38,620 bases of DNA from Oppiella nova (lineage: Eukaryota > Arthropoda > Arachnida > Sarcoptiformes > Oppiidae). This document shows, piece after piece, positions 1-14,600 of the stretch. The translations under genes and the position numbers were made by a program. The DNA lies in contig CAJPVJ010000095.1 in NCBI GenBank assembly GCA_905397405.1, positions 1-38,620 of the forward strand. Reading direction: 5' to 3'. A model generated the notes under the pieces. The model was not told the origin of the DNA, ran no database searches, and was given only the letters and a program-made list of their open reading frames with translations. The first letter of the stretch is position 1. Each line of letters starts with the position of its first letter.

Positions 1-1272
1 ACATCTTATGATTAAAACATTTGATTTATTGATATTAATAACTGGTATCTATTCTACATGTATTTTCTGTATACTATAAACTCATATTTAAAACTCGGCT
101 TCAAATTCAATCTTTACTCATATGATAAAATATAAAGTCTTATATTAGGGCCGCACAATAGATGCAAGGTAAAATTAAAACATAAGTGCAAGATATGAAA
201 GGATGATCTACCAGGTTCATTAATATCCTAATCTGATGAACATTTTTATCACCCCATTTATTTGAATGGTATCCTAATCAATATACAATATATGTGATTA
301 TTTTGAAAATGATAAATTATTGGAAATATCAAATTCAAAATAAATAAATAAATTTTGAGTAAAATTTGATATTCAAATGAATTTGTTTACTTATTTTACT
401 CTCATTTTTTAGTTTTGACAACATTCATACGGTATGTAATAATAATTTTAAATATCATAATAAAATAAGACATTCATTTTGAGATGCCTTACAATTGTTT
501 AATATATGTTTATTTGTTTAATAAATACAAAAAATTCTAATCAATTTCTAAAGATGTTTCAAAAATTTTAATTCATAAAATAATTATCATAGTAAAATAA
601 TAGTCATTTTATTTTTATACTTCTGTTAATTATTAAAACAAATATCGATTTTATTTATATTACATTTAAAATAAAAATTTTAAAACTTTTTAAATATAAA
701 TATATGAGACAATAAATCTTTGGGTTTAGAATTCCTATAATCATTAGAAATATTTTCCCGTAACTTGATTTGTATTCAAAGTATTTAATTATATATTAAT
801 ATAACTTTATTTCAGTTTAAACATAAATGATAGAGTTATTTATATTTATCGATTAAGTCATTGAGTGATTTACATATAAATACGATTTAATGAAAACATC
901 AAAAAGTGGTTATGTTTTACCAAAAGGATTAATCATAAGTTTAATTGGTTTGGCGTTTGATAAGTAAGTTATGGGTAAATAAATCAAATTTGACATTTTT
1001 GACGGTGGGATACGATAACCGTTTGACACAACCTTTTTATTCGTCGATTTTGTAATACCTGTAAAACGAAAGCATTTTTGTTTCTAATTTTATATTTAAA
1101 GAGAAAATTAAATAATTTTATAAAACTTTCTATCATTAATAGTGTGCAGAGAATTAAAAAACGATTAATTTTATTGTTTATGATATGATTTTTTAGTTTT
1201 GATTAATTAACGAAAAGGTTATCAAATTTGTAAAAGAGTTACAATTAATTGAGTGATAATAGGAAGGCATAC
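1..1272. other. AT-rich DNA, no gene seen
   Basis: I see no exon, RNA or repeat of note here. Any downstream exon of the minus-strand exon at 1273-1607 would have to lie in this stretch or beyond the window, and I could not recognise one. Confidence 0.5.
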
Positions 1273-1607
1273 CTTTCAGAATTTCAATGGGCTTTGCGTT
1301 TGATATGAAATGAATGGGAAGTTTATAATATGTTGGATAACTATAAACCGATGGATTAGCTAATGATGAACTCATTGTTTGTGGTAATGTCGTCCGCACT
1401 GGTAGTCTAATCTGTGGCCGATATAGCGGTGCAGCTATTGATTCGCCAAACATTTGAGACGAAGATATGTAATAAATGGGAGAATTCTTCAGTTTGATTG
1501 TCCTTCGGGTAGCCGTTTCAGTAGTGGTCGATATGATCAGTAAAGTCAGTATTACTGCTAATATGTGTCTCCAATCACTGATTGTTATTGTAATGAATCG
1601 AAGAGAC
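1273..1607 (-). CDS. orphan exon, possible secreted or membrane-anchored protein
   Basis: One open frame of about 110 codons lies between a plausible acceptor (..AATGATAG before 1607) and a good donor (AAAG/GTATGC at 1273/1272). It is GC-richer than the surrounding DNA. Near its N-terminal end is a hydrophobic run (ILAVILTLLIISTT) that could be a signal peptide or membrane anchor. A Thr/Arg/Lys-rich and then Ser/Pro/Tyr-rich low-complexity stretch follows. No family is recognised. There is no in-frame ATG before the hydrophobic run, so the start would be in an upstream exon (higher coordinate) that I cannot find. It may be a lineage-specific gene, or a chance open frame. Confidence 0.35.
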
Positions 1608-2673
1608 CTATCATTGAAATTATCATTTATTATATCATAATTTATTAAATATTAAATACAATCTAATACTTTTACTTCAAATAGCAATAAGTTATTAAGA
1701 GTACAGTTATTCAACGAATTTTAAATCTTATTAAATATCGATATTTTGCTTTTAATGATAGCAAATATTAAAAAATAATTAATTTTTATGATAATCTATG
1801 GTAATTTTGTAAGTTATGTAGATACAGTGTCATCAAATAAGTTATTAATTATAATATTACATATTCACAGATATAGTCATAACATAAGTAATTTATTTTT
1901 TCAACAGTTAGCTATGCTTTAATAGTGCGGATAATATGATATGGTATGATATTCTTGTGTTAATTTCAATGAACTTTTAAATAAAAAACTTTTGAGGAGT
2001 GTATCGAAAATCATGTTTCAAAAGCTGTGAACATAAAGAAAGAGTTAATATAAACGTGACTTTCATTATGATTAGGAATCGCATGAAATAAGTTTGAATT
2101 ATAAATATATGACCGAAAATACTTAAAATTCAGTGAATTCAGTGAATCCAAGCCACAAATCTTAGCTTTAAGTAGAGGCCGTATTTTACCGGATGATCGA
2201 TCGATCTCTTAATTTATTTATCTTAAAGTCTTTTATTTCTCTTTACGAGAGTTAAGCAAATATATTATTATTTATTAGGACTTATAATATGGAGTACTAA
2301 AAGAGTTTATACCGCCGTCTCTCTCCTCCAGGTTATAATAATTCATTTTGTTTTCATAATCCAATCAAATCTTGAATTTCACAATTTTGTTACATTTAAA
2401 TATTATTTGAGTTTAATTCTTAAAAATACAGTTTATTTTAAAAACATAACTTATTATAATTCTTTCATCAGATTATGTTATTTATTATAAATTATCACAA
2501 CAGATATTATAGTTATACAAAGTTTAGAAAATTGTGTTTAACTATTTTGAATATAAATGTACAATATTATAATTAAACTTTATTTCTATGATATAATAAC
2601 AGTTAATAAATTATTAAAATATGTTTAACATTATACATATAAATTTTGTAGTATATTATGTAGTGAGTGAGAG

Positions 2674-2710
<37 letters not shown>

Positions 2711-4590
2711 CAAAAGAATTGGTTGAGTAATGTTTTCCTTGTTTTAAAGTTTATTTCCTTATAAATAGAATTTTATATTAAAAGAAAATAACGAAAACAA
2801 AACATTTGATTATATCGTAATTATTGAGTATAATTCAAATGCATAAACATATGTAACCCTCCTTATGGTCGTGAACATGAATTTCAGTTGTAAATCAAAT
2901 ACAAATTATTTCAATAATTTCTTAAAACAAGGAAATCTTTAATATTGCAAATAATTCTATAAATTGTAGTATTTATTTAAAATGATATTATTTTATTATA
3001 CTAAATAATATTGTAAACTATAATATAATTTGAGAGTCGCGAATTAATTTATTTTATTTGTTTTTATCTGTATTTATTTATTTATACTTTAAATGTAATT
3101 ATTGTAAATATTATAAACTATGGCTATAAAATTGTAATACAGTATCTATTGTAATAGTAAGAATTTTCAAATATTACTTAATTAAAAATAATCTCATATT
3201 TTATAGTTTATATCTAGTAATTTATTTGAATATTTGCAAATTAAACAACAATTTATAGACTTATGATTCATAAGTTATGAATATTTAAAATTAAAGTATT
3301 TTCTTTGAAAAAATCATGCATTTTTATAATAATATTTATCATTATATTTATTATGAATAATATCTTATATGAATATATTGTTATATTAAAAATTAAAATA
3401 TTTCTGATAAATGATTCCTATTGATAATGATTTTTACAGTGTTATATAAAATGTGTTTGATTTCGAAGTGAAACGATCCAAATATTGAGTTAGAATATGA
3501 TTAGAGAGAGATTTAATGGATTAAAGTTAGAACTTCTCTAATGATATACAGTTAGAGACATAAAGCAAACATTAAAAGGGAAAGGATGTAAACACTGTAT
3601 CAAAACGTGATTCAACTTCATTAGCGTTAAGACAATTAGTTTTGGTCTTAAAAGTAATAATTCGTGAACTTTATTCAAACTTTTTAACAAGCAAACAATT
3701 AACACAAGAATTAATTGTTTAAGACGTTTAAATTGTTATTTTTATAATTTATTTGGTTAAATTTGTTTGTTTATATTTAACATAATGTCAATGACAGCAT
3801 AACTCAACAATACAGACCAATAATAATCTTTAAAGATTTGGCACCTGGCTCATATTCTATATTCTTTTATGCCTGTCCTTAAATACTAAAAATATAATTA
3901 TTAATATAATAAATTAATTGAATATACTGTATAAATATTCAAATAATTGGCTAAGATTTAATTAGAAAATATCACTTATTGTATGTGAGAGTATAAGTTG
4001 ACCAGTACCAATATATTTTACAGTTATATTTGAAAGGAAACTACATTCGTATTCTATACTATAATTTCATTTTAAAATAATTTTTTCAAAATATAATTAA
4101 ATCATATTTAAATTTAAATCAAACATTAAATTAGCACTATACTTGAATTAAGAGTATTCAGTGAAACTATAATTATAAATACTATAAAAAAATAAATTCA
4201 AATAAATGGTATAAAATTTGTATAACAATTATTTTTGAATTGAAAGATTAGTCATCAAAAGTGTTAGTCATGAGACTATAAATACAATTAAATGGCGAGA
4301 ATTGTAAAGTAAATTAAATGAGTTGAAATTAATGACATACCCGTAAATCATGTTGGGAATAATATATGAAAGTTATTTTATATACAGCGTTGTTGTATAA
4401 TACGGTATTGATGTGTTACGAAAGTAATTGTAATTTTAAAGAAATATTACATTATTTAATTGAATTTAAAATAAAATCAATTAAGTTATATACTCGTATA
4501 AGCGGTGAACTTAACGAATGAGTAAATGTTTATGAATTGTGTCCTATAAGAGCACTTAATTCAATTATATCACTTCGTTTTCGTAGAAAG
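1608..4590. other. AT-rich gene-poor stretch
   Basis: About 3 kb with frequent stops in all frames. The only definite feature is the GA microsatellite at 2676-2709. A short GC-richer patch near 2310-2335 ends in a donor-like GTATAA on the minus strand, but it is too short to call an exon. Confidence 0.5.
2676..2709. repeat. (AG)n microsatellite
   Basis: An uninterrupted run of about 17 AG dinucleotides, preceded by GAGTGAGAGCC. It is a simple sequence repeat in noncoding DNA. Confidence 0.95.
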
Positions 4591-4669
4591 TCAGCGTGGC
4601 CCGTAACTCGTCAGCCCCGCCTCGATTAGGAATTCCAGATCCAAATACTTTACTAAATTGTGAACTTCA
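4591..4669 (-). CDS. orphan terminal exon candidate, unknown product
   Basis: A GC-rich island in AT-rich DNA. After a possible acceptor (GGCTAAACAG, 4670) the minus strand reads 25 codons (VKYLDLEFLIEAGLTSYGPR is the C-terminal part) and stops at TGA 4591-4593. The leading part looks like an amphipathic helix. A second acceptor about 20 nt later (CACAATTTAG) opens a different frame (KVFGSGIPNRGGADELRATL..) that reads to a stop near 4567. So either frame, or neither, is real. No family is recognised and no upstream exon was found. Confidence 0.25.
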
Positions 4670-7600
4670 CTGTTTAGCCTAAGAATATGTACTCAATATT
4701 GAGTGATGACATACAAATGTGCCCCCATTTAGGCATACAAATCTATACAAATCTAATTGTTATCGTAATTACAGTATTCCTTCATTTCATCTCAATGCTA
4801 ACATAACATTATTATAAATAAAGGTTACCATCTAAACTACATTTAATCATTATTATCCACAACTTTTTACAATTACCTTAACAAATAGAAAATCCTTTAA
4901 AAAGCAAACATTTAGTATTCTTATAGCAATAATGCTTACTGTAGTATAATCATACTCTAATTTTAGTCTTGTTTAGTTTATTCATCATTTAATTACTTTC
5001 ATTCTTTAATTAACTTGATAAATTTTAAAGTTATTTAAATTATATGAGCTTAAATTACAGTTATGCATACTGTTATAGTATTTGAATATAATAGATACGA
5101 TATGTAGATTGCCTTGTGTTTGAATAATTTAACAGAATATTTCATTAATCTTTATAATATATATGAATATTATTCAGACATTTATTCAAATATAAATTTA
5201 TTAGATATAAATAATACACAAATTTGAAGATATAACTTTAAAATGATATACTATACATGTATAAAAATGTATTATTAACTGAATATGAAATATAATAAAT
5301 CTTTTGGTTTAGAACTGGTCTACTGTAATTACTATAATCTATTTGTAACTATTTATATCTACTTGGTGTAATTATCTATGAAATCAAATTAAACACTGTG
5401 TGCAGGTTTGAGTATTAAATAAAAATTGGTATTATTTACATAGTGAGTATTTACAAAATCAATAAACAATATTTCAAGTTTTTAAATATTCTCAGTTTTT
5501 ACAGCGTTTGCCAAAACATTATAATTATAATTAAATTACTTTTTAAACAGTACTCGGGAAACAAGTTTTGAAAAATTATTCATATTATGTTATTTGTATA
5601 ATACTATACAATATTGAATTCAAGCTATATGTAATGGTTGAATGCAGTATATCTATAAATAAATAACTTAAATATTTTAGTAAAATAAACGTTTAGTTTA
5701 TGCTAATTAAATGTTTTGTCATTTTTCATTAAACTTATTATCTAATAATATTAATATCCTTTTTAATGAAAGGTTTGTCAAACACTATATTAATATGAAG
5801 GCACGACAACTCATAAATTTGTTTAATATTTGTATAAATTTATGAAAACAGTTATTCATTTATGATTTTAAAAGAATTTTATTTAAATGAGTTATTCATT
5901 GGAGTCCATAATGTATTATAAAAATAAATTAAAATCATTAAAAATTCATTAATAGACGTGAAAAATGACTAAAAATTACAGTATTGTAGAAAACTATTAT
6001 ATGTAGGAATGGCCTAATGGTTAGTCCCTAATCTTACATTCCTTGCCAGAAAGTCTATAATTCAATAATAGTAGTGTTGTTTGCAACACATTTCGCACAA
6101 ATTATTAATGAATTGAGTTCAAACATATTCACGTATTTAGAAAAAATAAGTGAAAAATATTTCATTTTTATCTTGAAGTCAATTATTAGGGGACGGGAGG
6201 AGAGAAAGAGGAGTTGATCTCCTATTTTCAGGTCTATAGTGTTGTGACCTCTTTCTATTGATTCCTACCAACAACTAATACACTGTTTAGTATATCATAT
6301 CATACACTGTAATGATTACACTATCAATAGGTATAGTTATAAAACAGTAATTTTTAATCAAAAGGCAAAATCAAGTGATAGTATTAATTTGAAATGAAAT
6401 TTAGTTTTTATATCTTATATACTGTTCCTTATATACAGAAATAAAAATCGCGAATCTTTTTCAATTATAGCTAGCTTTCGGTTCTCAGATAAGTTTACAA
6501 CACATTTTGATTAATTATTTTCCATTAATTAATAAAGTGTTAGTAAAGAATGCGATAAAGACTTCAGTACTGATTGGGAAACTGGTTTTCATATGAATTT
6601 TAAAAGTTGAGTCCAGTTATGAATGATTGCAGTTTTATTGGCACTAAATCTGCTCTCAAATCAATCATTTGAGTCAATGGTTGTATCAAATTCTGCGATA
6701 AAGCAAATAGTTATAATTATTCAACACTTCAATATTTAATTACAATTATTACTAAATCCAGTTAACATTGATGTGCACTCGAAACACATTTTCTATCCTT
6801 AAATTCATTTTCAATCATACAATTTCTCATTATTTATAAATCTGTTTATATTTATGATACTCTTATTGCCTCTTACATGCGAGTAAAGTTGTATTCAGTT
6901 TCCAATGCAAATTGATATACATGTATAAATACTGTATATCAAATTAACTACAAATTATAGTAGGACCCAGTTCAATCAAATTGAAATATTTTAATAACCT
7001 GTAGATCAGAGATTTAAATGAAAATTAGCAAAAATATATGCAACTATCAATTGTCAAGAATAATCTCGATAATTATAATTTCATTGATAATTATAATTGA
7101 TTTACACTATGGGACGAGTCCTCAAATAGTAGTTACTGTATAGCATTTGGAAAATTATTAAAATTCCTATCAAATAGTCTTCAATAATTAAATAAACATT
7201 TCCAAACATTTGTCATATATCTAAAAATAGGTTAAAGTAAATAAAACCAATTTAGAAATCGACTAATTATTGAAGAATTTAGTCAAATAAACTTAATGTT
7301 TGTATTAGAAATACTAATCGACGTGACTTAACTGTAATATTACCAAATTTATCAAATCATCACATGTTATCCACAATCAAATTAAACACAGTTTTGAATA
7401 TTATAATTTCATTTATTCAAAAGTCATATATATGTATTTACATCTATTGTATAATTATTTCTATACAGTTAAGACCTTGTTATTAGTGTTTATAAAAATT
7501 TAAATTATTACCAAATTTGTTTGATTAAATAAAATTTCAAAATACATATAAAGATTATAATACTGTCTAATAATTATAAACATGTTTCTGTAAAACATTG

Positions 7601-8608
7601 TAAATGCAATAATAATCATAATAATACATTTCAATCAATATATATATAAATATCTTATATTAATGTTTAATAACTTTAAATATTTTCATCAAAAAATTAT
7701 TCAATTTCATAACAATATAAGTCAATCGAAGTAATTATAAAATCATATCAAATACTAGAATTGCATAAAACAAATGCAATCTTTTGGACTTATTTATAGA
7801 ATAAATTGAATAAAAAGTAAATTTCAATTAAACATAATTATACTAAAATTCAATTTCATTCAATAATTGAATTGCAGTTATATTTAGTGTGATTTAAATT
7901 AAATGATTGATTGATTGCTTATTTGCTTTAAGTTTAAGTGAATTTTATTTCAAACAATATTTTGAAATAAGGGTTTCGACTATTGTTTCAAACATTAAAA
8001 TTAATTTAATTAAATTAATTATAAACATTAATGTTTTGATTTAAAAGATTTCATAAAAATGAAGTTATAATGGATTGATGTTCAAATAATTTAACGATAA
8101 GTTTCACTCAATTCTTATCCTTGATATCAATAAAAAAATACTACAAATGAATGCAAAAAATTGTATAAAAAGGTGTTTATTCTATATTAAGGTAAATTTC
8201 ATACTGCATTCACTGCATTCATCTTAAGGTAACATATATTGTACTAATGATTGAATTCTAATCATTGTTCTCATTGTATATAATATCAAGAAATGAACTC
8301 AAATGAAACTCAAATTAAGTGATGATTTTTATAAAATAATATAAACAATGGCAATCATTCATCTGTACAGTCGTTAGAGTGAAGACTAGTAATAATTACA
8401 TTTGTTTTGTGGAACTATTTATTAAAAATACTATAAATTTGTCTCTAAAAAGGTTTTCTAAAATAATTAGGCTTTAGATATATTTATAAATTTATATATA
8501 CTGTGTATATGACTACAGAACAGCTGTCAAAGATGTAAATATAAAACATTTTGATGTATTCGTGCATTCATTCGTTCATTTGATATATCACTAAAGTTTG
8601 ACTGAAGT
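4670..8608. other. AT-rich intergenic DNA
   Basis: Almost 4 kb without a supportable exon. It contains the tRNA-like relic at 6003-6070. A GC-richer patch at 6185-6250 has a minus-strand acceptor-like CTGAAAATAG but no useful open frame. Confidence 0.5.
6003..6070 (+). other. tRNA-like relic (A box plus weak B box)
   Basis: TGGCCTAATGGTTA at 6010-6023 fits a tRNA A box very well. A T-arm-like ATTCAAT flanked by CTATA/AATAG follows at the expected distance. The acceptor stem does not close and the B box is degenerate, so this is a decayed tRNA or the head of a tRNA-derived SINE, or a chance match. Confidence 0.25.
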
Positions 8609-8614
8609 TTTATT
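8609..8614 (-). terminator. poly(A) signal for Caskin
   Basis: Reading AATAAA on the minus strand, about 60 nt downstream of the Caskin stop codon at 8676-8678. This spacing fits a cleavage/polyadenylation hexamer and supports the assigned terminal exon. Confidence 0.6.
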
Positions 8615-8675
8615 CAAATTTCAAGTTTTGATTTTGTACGAAAAGGATTTCAAGCCTTTGTGTAGTTGTCAAACA

Positions 8676-11600
8676 CTAATTGTTATTACGCTTCATGTGA
8701 TTATCTGTTTCAAGCATTAGATCCAATTGGTTGGACAGATTCACTAACATTGTCTCAATATCATCCAATGGGTCCAATGGATTCTCTCTGAGTCCATTAC
8801 TTCTGCCAACCATTCTGTTGTTATACAAAACCATTATTTACAGTCATTTCATAACCAATATATCTGTGAGTGTAATATAAGTGTTACATACCTCTGATGG
8901 TCAGTAGTTCTATGTTTGACGGGTGACACCATTTTAGTTAATACTTTCGGGTCTATCGATTCAAACAAAATCATTTAGATTTGAGTGATAATTGTTAATC
9001 AGATATAAATAATACCAGAATTCTTGTTTGAATAGTCTTCTGATAAAATACTTTTAGTGTTATTGGGATGAGTGGGAGATGTGGGGGAACTGGTCATCGA
9101 AGTGGGTGCCGAACATGTGTATGAATGTGAGGGCGAGTGAACGTCTTTGTCCGTATAGTCAATACTGACGCGTTGTTTGATTGTCCCGATGTTGTCGTTG
9201 GCGAAAGGCATCGATTCAGTCGAAGAACTGCTGGAGATATTGCAGTCGCGCTCGCATTTGTCTTTCCTTCGCTGCAATGTATTATAGTTTTGGCATTCAT
9301 TGAAAGATAAGGGCGAAGGGGGCGGAGGGAAGTCATTGGAATAATCCACTATCTCTTTAGAATGTCGACCGGCACTGGGATTCCGGTCAATGGTGTCGGT
9401 GTTGTTGTTAATAGAGAAACGAGAGGTCAAACTCTTGACACACGAGGCGAACACCTGTTCCTGAAACTGATCATAACTTTGCCGATGAGTTGAGTGAGGA
9501 TTAGGACTGAATGAAGGCATGTTTGGGCCCACATATAGAGGCGAACTGTTGGGTGTGTTTCGCATGGAGTTGACCCGTTTGGGTGGTGGCGGAGGAGTTT
9601 TCTTACGTTTGAGACTCGCGTATATTTGCGGAGACATGTCCTGATAGTAAGTGTTTGATTGCAAGTCATCGCAAATGTAAGTGTTTTGCTGTAAACTGTT
9701 CTCACTCTGAGAAATGGGATCAAACCTCTTCTCAAATGAGCCGTTCTTTTGTGAGTCATATATTTGGTTATTAAATCCATTTGAATCCGTTTGTCTCGTT
9801 TTGGCCACAATCTTAGCCACCGGTTTAGCTTTAATCAATCCCTTAGGTCTGTTCAAAGTAGCCGTTCCATCGATTTCATACACCATTCTCCGATTGTTTG
9901 CATAGCTATTCATCAATTCGCTGTCCGTTTCGTAGCCATGGATTTGTTCGCATTCTCTGTGAGTTAAATCATTGTCACAAAAAGGCGTTTGCTTTGGAAA
10001 CCCATTGAACATATGATTGGGTTGTTGTTGTTTTGCACAATACATGTGATAATAATTGCTTTCATTGTTATCCAAACTCTCAAGAGATCTGCCACGAGAT
10101 GATTGAAAGACAGCATTTTGTGTGTCATTTGGTATAAAAGCCAAATACGGGCCTTCGCTTCGTTGTCTGCAAAACATGAACCCATTGTTCGGCAACTGTT
10201 GGAAAGTCTTCAGCTGTGGAGTTATGGGCTGTTCAGTAGTGGGTGAAGGCGTCGATTTGGTCGGTGCGAACATTTTGATGGGAACTGTATCTTGAAATTG
10301 GGTGTTGACTGGCATCTGATAACTGTTATTGTGAGCACGAGTTAGTCCATCAGCGCAGGCATTGGTGTTACTGTATATCAGTGGAAGTGATAAGTTATGC
10401 GATGCTTCCGATGGTTGAGAGCGACTCATATGATTGTTAACGCTTTGTATCCTCTTTATGGCTAACATTATCTTCTTTTGATGGCCTTTTCAATCAATAC
10501 ACAACTCATTGACAAAACCATTTGTATAGAGATAATCAATAGATCATTACCTAACTTAGTGATGCCCACCTCCTCCAGGTCCTCCCAGGCCAGCTCAGTC
10601 ACCCTATCGACCGAATCATATCCCTGTTGACATAGGATTGGGAAGTACTCCTCCAAACGCAATATCTTCAACCACTCCAGAAGGGAGTTCTAAGTCAACA
10701 CCAAAAACATCAAAATTCAATCATTCATTCATTCATTCACTCATCGATTCATTGCTTACGGGTTTGAAAGAGGGAATCCCATCAGCGATACTAAGCCTTT
10801 GAATCTCTGTTTTGAGAATTTGTCTCTTTTGTGGTTTTGTGATACCAATTGCTGTCAAATCCTTTATTATAAAATATATTCAAATCATTTTAACTAGACT
10901 TCACTTCATTTCGGATATATAAATAGATGTCTGGACTCGCGTCTAGACTTTAGACAATAATAATAAACAGTAATATTTCCCTTAAGAAATTAAATACAAT
11001 GCACTGATTTATGTCAAAAGTAGAAAATATTGAACTCCTAATTAATATTAAAGATCTCAACATACATGTATTACAAATTTTACAACTCTAAACCTACTCT
11101 TTGTTTGTATAACAATTAAATACTGTAATTACATATATTTTTACTTAAACACTAATATTTTGCTTTATTTGTTAAAATCTCTTTTTAGAGTGAAGAGTAG
11201 TAGAAAAGAATTTAATCTAGTTAAATTACCAGTAAAGATTTTCAAAAATGATATAGTAATTTCATCAATTACAACAAATTTTACTGTTTAAAATGAGTAT
11301 AATTGGTACTAAAATGATATTACCGTATCTACAAAATTATATTTTTATTACTAGTTTCTAGCGGTAATGCTATTAGAGATTCTCTTTTCAAAATGTATAT
11401 ACAATAGAAAGTCATAAATAATATAATTATTATATACTTTAATAAGATTCTGTACACATACATAGCATTAATAATTATTATCCATTTACTACATTATAAT
11501 TATTTGTTAGTATTAATATAGAGTAAACTACTGTGGAAACAAAATTATTAACATTATCGCATTGTGTCCAATAATTGATAAAATACAATAAAAATGAATT

Positions 11601-14600
11601 ATCTATTGATAAATATATCATTTAATGGTAGACTATAAAATACAAAAGCATAGACTGAGAGCAACTGACCTCAGGTGTCATTCTGGAGATGGTGGGCATG
11701 TCATAACCGGCACGGATGAAGTTATTGGCGTATTCCGAGAAGTGGATTCGCGAGAGCCATGAATGGATTATCTCCTCATCCTATCAATACATCATTTAGT
11801 TGTTCATTAATTTCTCAATATACACATCAGTATCATATTACTGTATTACTTATAAGTTATAACACATAATACTAATAATTTTAACACCAAATTAGATATC
11901 TGCACAGACTATGTATTAAATATTTGTAATGAACACAATTCTATAAATTATAACAAAATGCATTCAAATATTCACTTAATTATAATTACATTTAATACAA
12001 AACCAAACAATTAAGCTAATAAATTTTCTTTTTCCATATCAATACAGTACCATTCAAACAACATTTTGAAAAAATAACCAACAAATTAATTTATTTAATT
12101 GTATATTTTATAATCATCTGAAAATAAAATAAAGTTAAGAATGTAAGAATATTCACTTTAATAATACTGTTTTACTTTAATTTTTAAAATATGACTTTCA
12201 TTTCTTTAGATATCAAACATTTATAATGAAAGAGTGTCCCAAAACTCAAATAATATTTGTTTTTTGTTCAGAAAGCTTTTGAAATGTGTTTCCTATTAAT
12301 AAAGAAAACCAAAACGACTTAAACGATCGTTAAAAAAACTATTGAAAACTAATGGGTCTGAAGGCGCCGGACGTCCGGAAAAGTGTTTCCATAGAAACTA
12401 ATAGAAGTGATGTTCTCATCAATTGCTCATTGAATTGAGAAAATGTTTGTTAAATGTCTTCATTTTGATTAGATTTTGATAAAATGCCTTCATTTTTAAA
12501 TATAACAGATTTATTAATCTAATCAACTAATTAATATTATTACTAACTAATTAGAATTATATTAAACTTAAAAGCATATTTGTAATTGAAATGTTACGTA
12601 ATCATATCCACAATTAACGAAAACAAAATAGCAGTTCTAGTTTTATATATTTTAATTGTCAGACAACAGCCTTAAATAACTTTATATTTAACTATTTTAA
12701 AATATACTACAAATTATAAAAATAAAATTATAAACACTCAAAAGATATTCTGCTTTACGTGTGGTTATTAATAGCCGTATCTCTTAATAAATGGGACATT
12801 AAATCATATTTCAAAATATTAGAAATGAAGTCAATTTGTAGCATCAATTCAATCACAACTAATGACTGTTGAAATGTAACTCAGAATAATAATAACTAAT
12901 TAAAAGCAAAACGATTACACAATTCAATTAAAAGCTTAATACATAATTTAAAATTCTCATATATTGCTCGGTATATAAAACGTGGTATTAATAGATGAAA
13001 ATTATAAAAATGACAATAAACTAAACAAATGTGTAATATGAATACAGTGGTTGCTCACCATAACTATCCAAGAATTAATAGATTAGCAGAGAATGTGTCC
13101 AAAATGGCATTTCTCTAATCATTTCATGTCATTCATGACATTTGTGTCAACTTTGTATACATTTGAAGATCAAATCAAACAGAAATATGAAATAATTCAT
13201 ACATAAGCAATGAGTGATCTATGCGTCAACTCATTTCGAGTTAACAAATACTTAAGAAACATATTTTAGAAATATTATAAAAAATGTATTCAAGTCTTGG
13301 AGGGATGTGTTGATGGCATTTAAGGTGGCGAACAGTGAATGCATTCAAGTCTTGTAAGACTAGAGTGGAGTCATTGACTATTGGCCTCACATCTCACATA
13401 TGCATCACTCTAGCAGTGAGTCTGTATAACAGAGACCACATCCACTCCATCACTACACATCACATCTGCACTCATTTCACACATATTTATTGACTATTCA
13501 TTTAAGCATTATTTCAATATTATATGCAATCAAAACATCGTTTTTCAAATAACCGTATGAATAAAAATTTAAAATTTAAACCATATTTTGTTGTCAATTA
13601 ACAAACTAATAAATATCTAAACATAAAACGAATAACAAGACTCGACGCTTTCAATACAAAAAATAACAATTCAGTCATTAATGGGTAATATTTGGCTTCA
13701 AAGATGACAAACAAATAAAATGAGACAATCATTGCTTAGCTCTTAAATAAATGCAATTATGATATTCAATGAATGTAAACAAAAGCATCATTTGTTACGA
13801 ATTGAGATCACATTTAAGGTTTTAAAACAAGTTATTAAACGAGTTTTCAACTAAAGTGAGTTAATTTGAATTAAATATAATCTAAAATCACATGTTTTAC
13901 TAGGATTGCCAATTAGGGGGTTTGACATGAATTCAGCCAACACTAAACCTAATAATCACTCAAAATATTGTATTTAAACCAACTATACGGTAATAGTACA
14001 ATGCAGTATACATGTACAAGAATCAAATTATTTATACAACTTTTTATTGAAGAAATAGTACAAAATTGGATTTACCAATATAATACTACTTTATATTTTG
14101 ACTTAACACATTTTGCTTTCCTTTTATAAATTATATTAATACAGTAATATTAATATTACAGTGAGCTTTATAACACTGGTTGTATTGAACCGAATTTAAT
14201 TTTTTATCAATTGAGTATCACTTTTACCCATTGATTGAGAGTTCAGGTGTAGTCCTATAGTATGATTGGATCGCAATTCTTTAATTATTTATTGTCTATT
14301 ATTTGCTATCATTTGCAGAATACAGTACAATGTATAATTTAATGAATAGACTCAAAGTACGGTAATACTTAGTTGTTTCATGTTAGCCATACATTCAAAT
14401 AAAGTTCTTATTGTAATCTTTAAAATGAGATTTATAGGCATGTTTTATTAAGTCGAGTGAACACATTGTGTGTACCATTCATATTATGTGGTGTATATCT
14501 GACAGACAACTGACACCAAACTTTTTTTAGTAGAAGAATAAGTCAATATTTATCATTGATTTAAACATTTTTAGATTCTATTTCTATTCAAATATTATTC

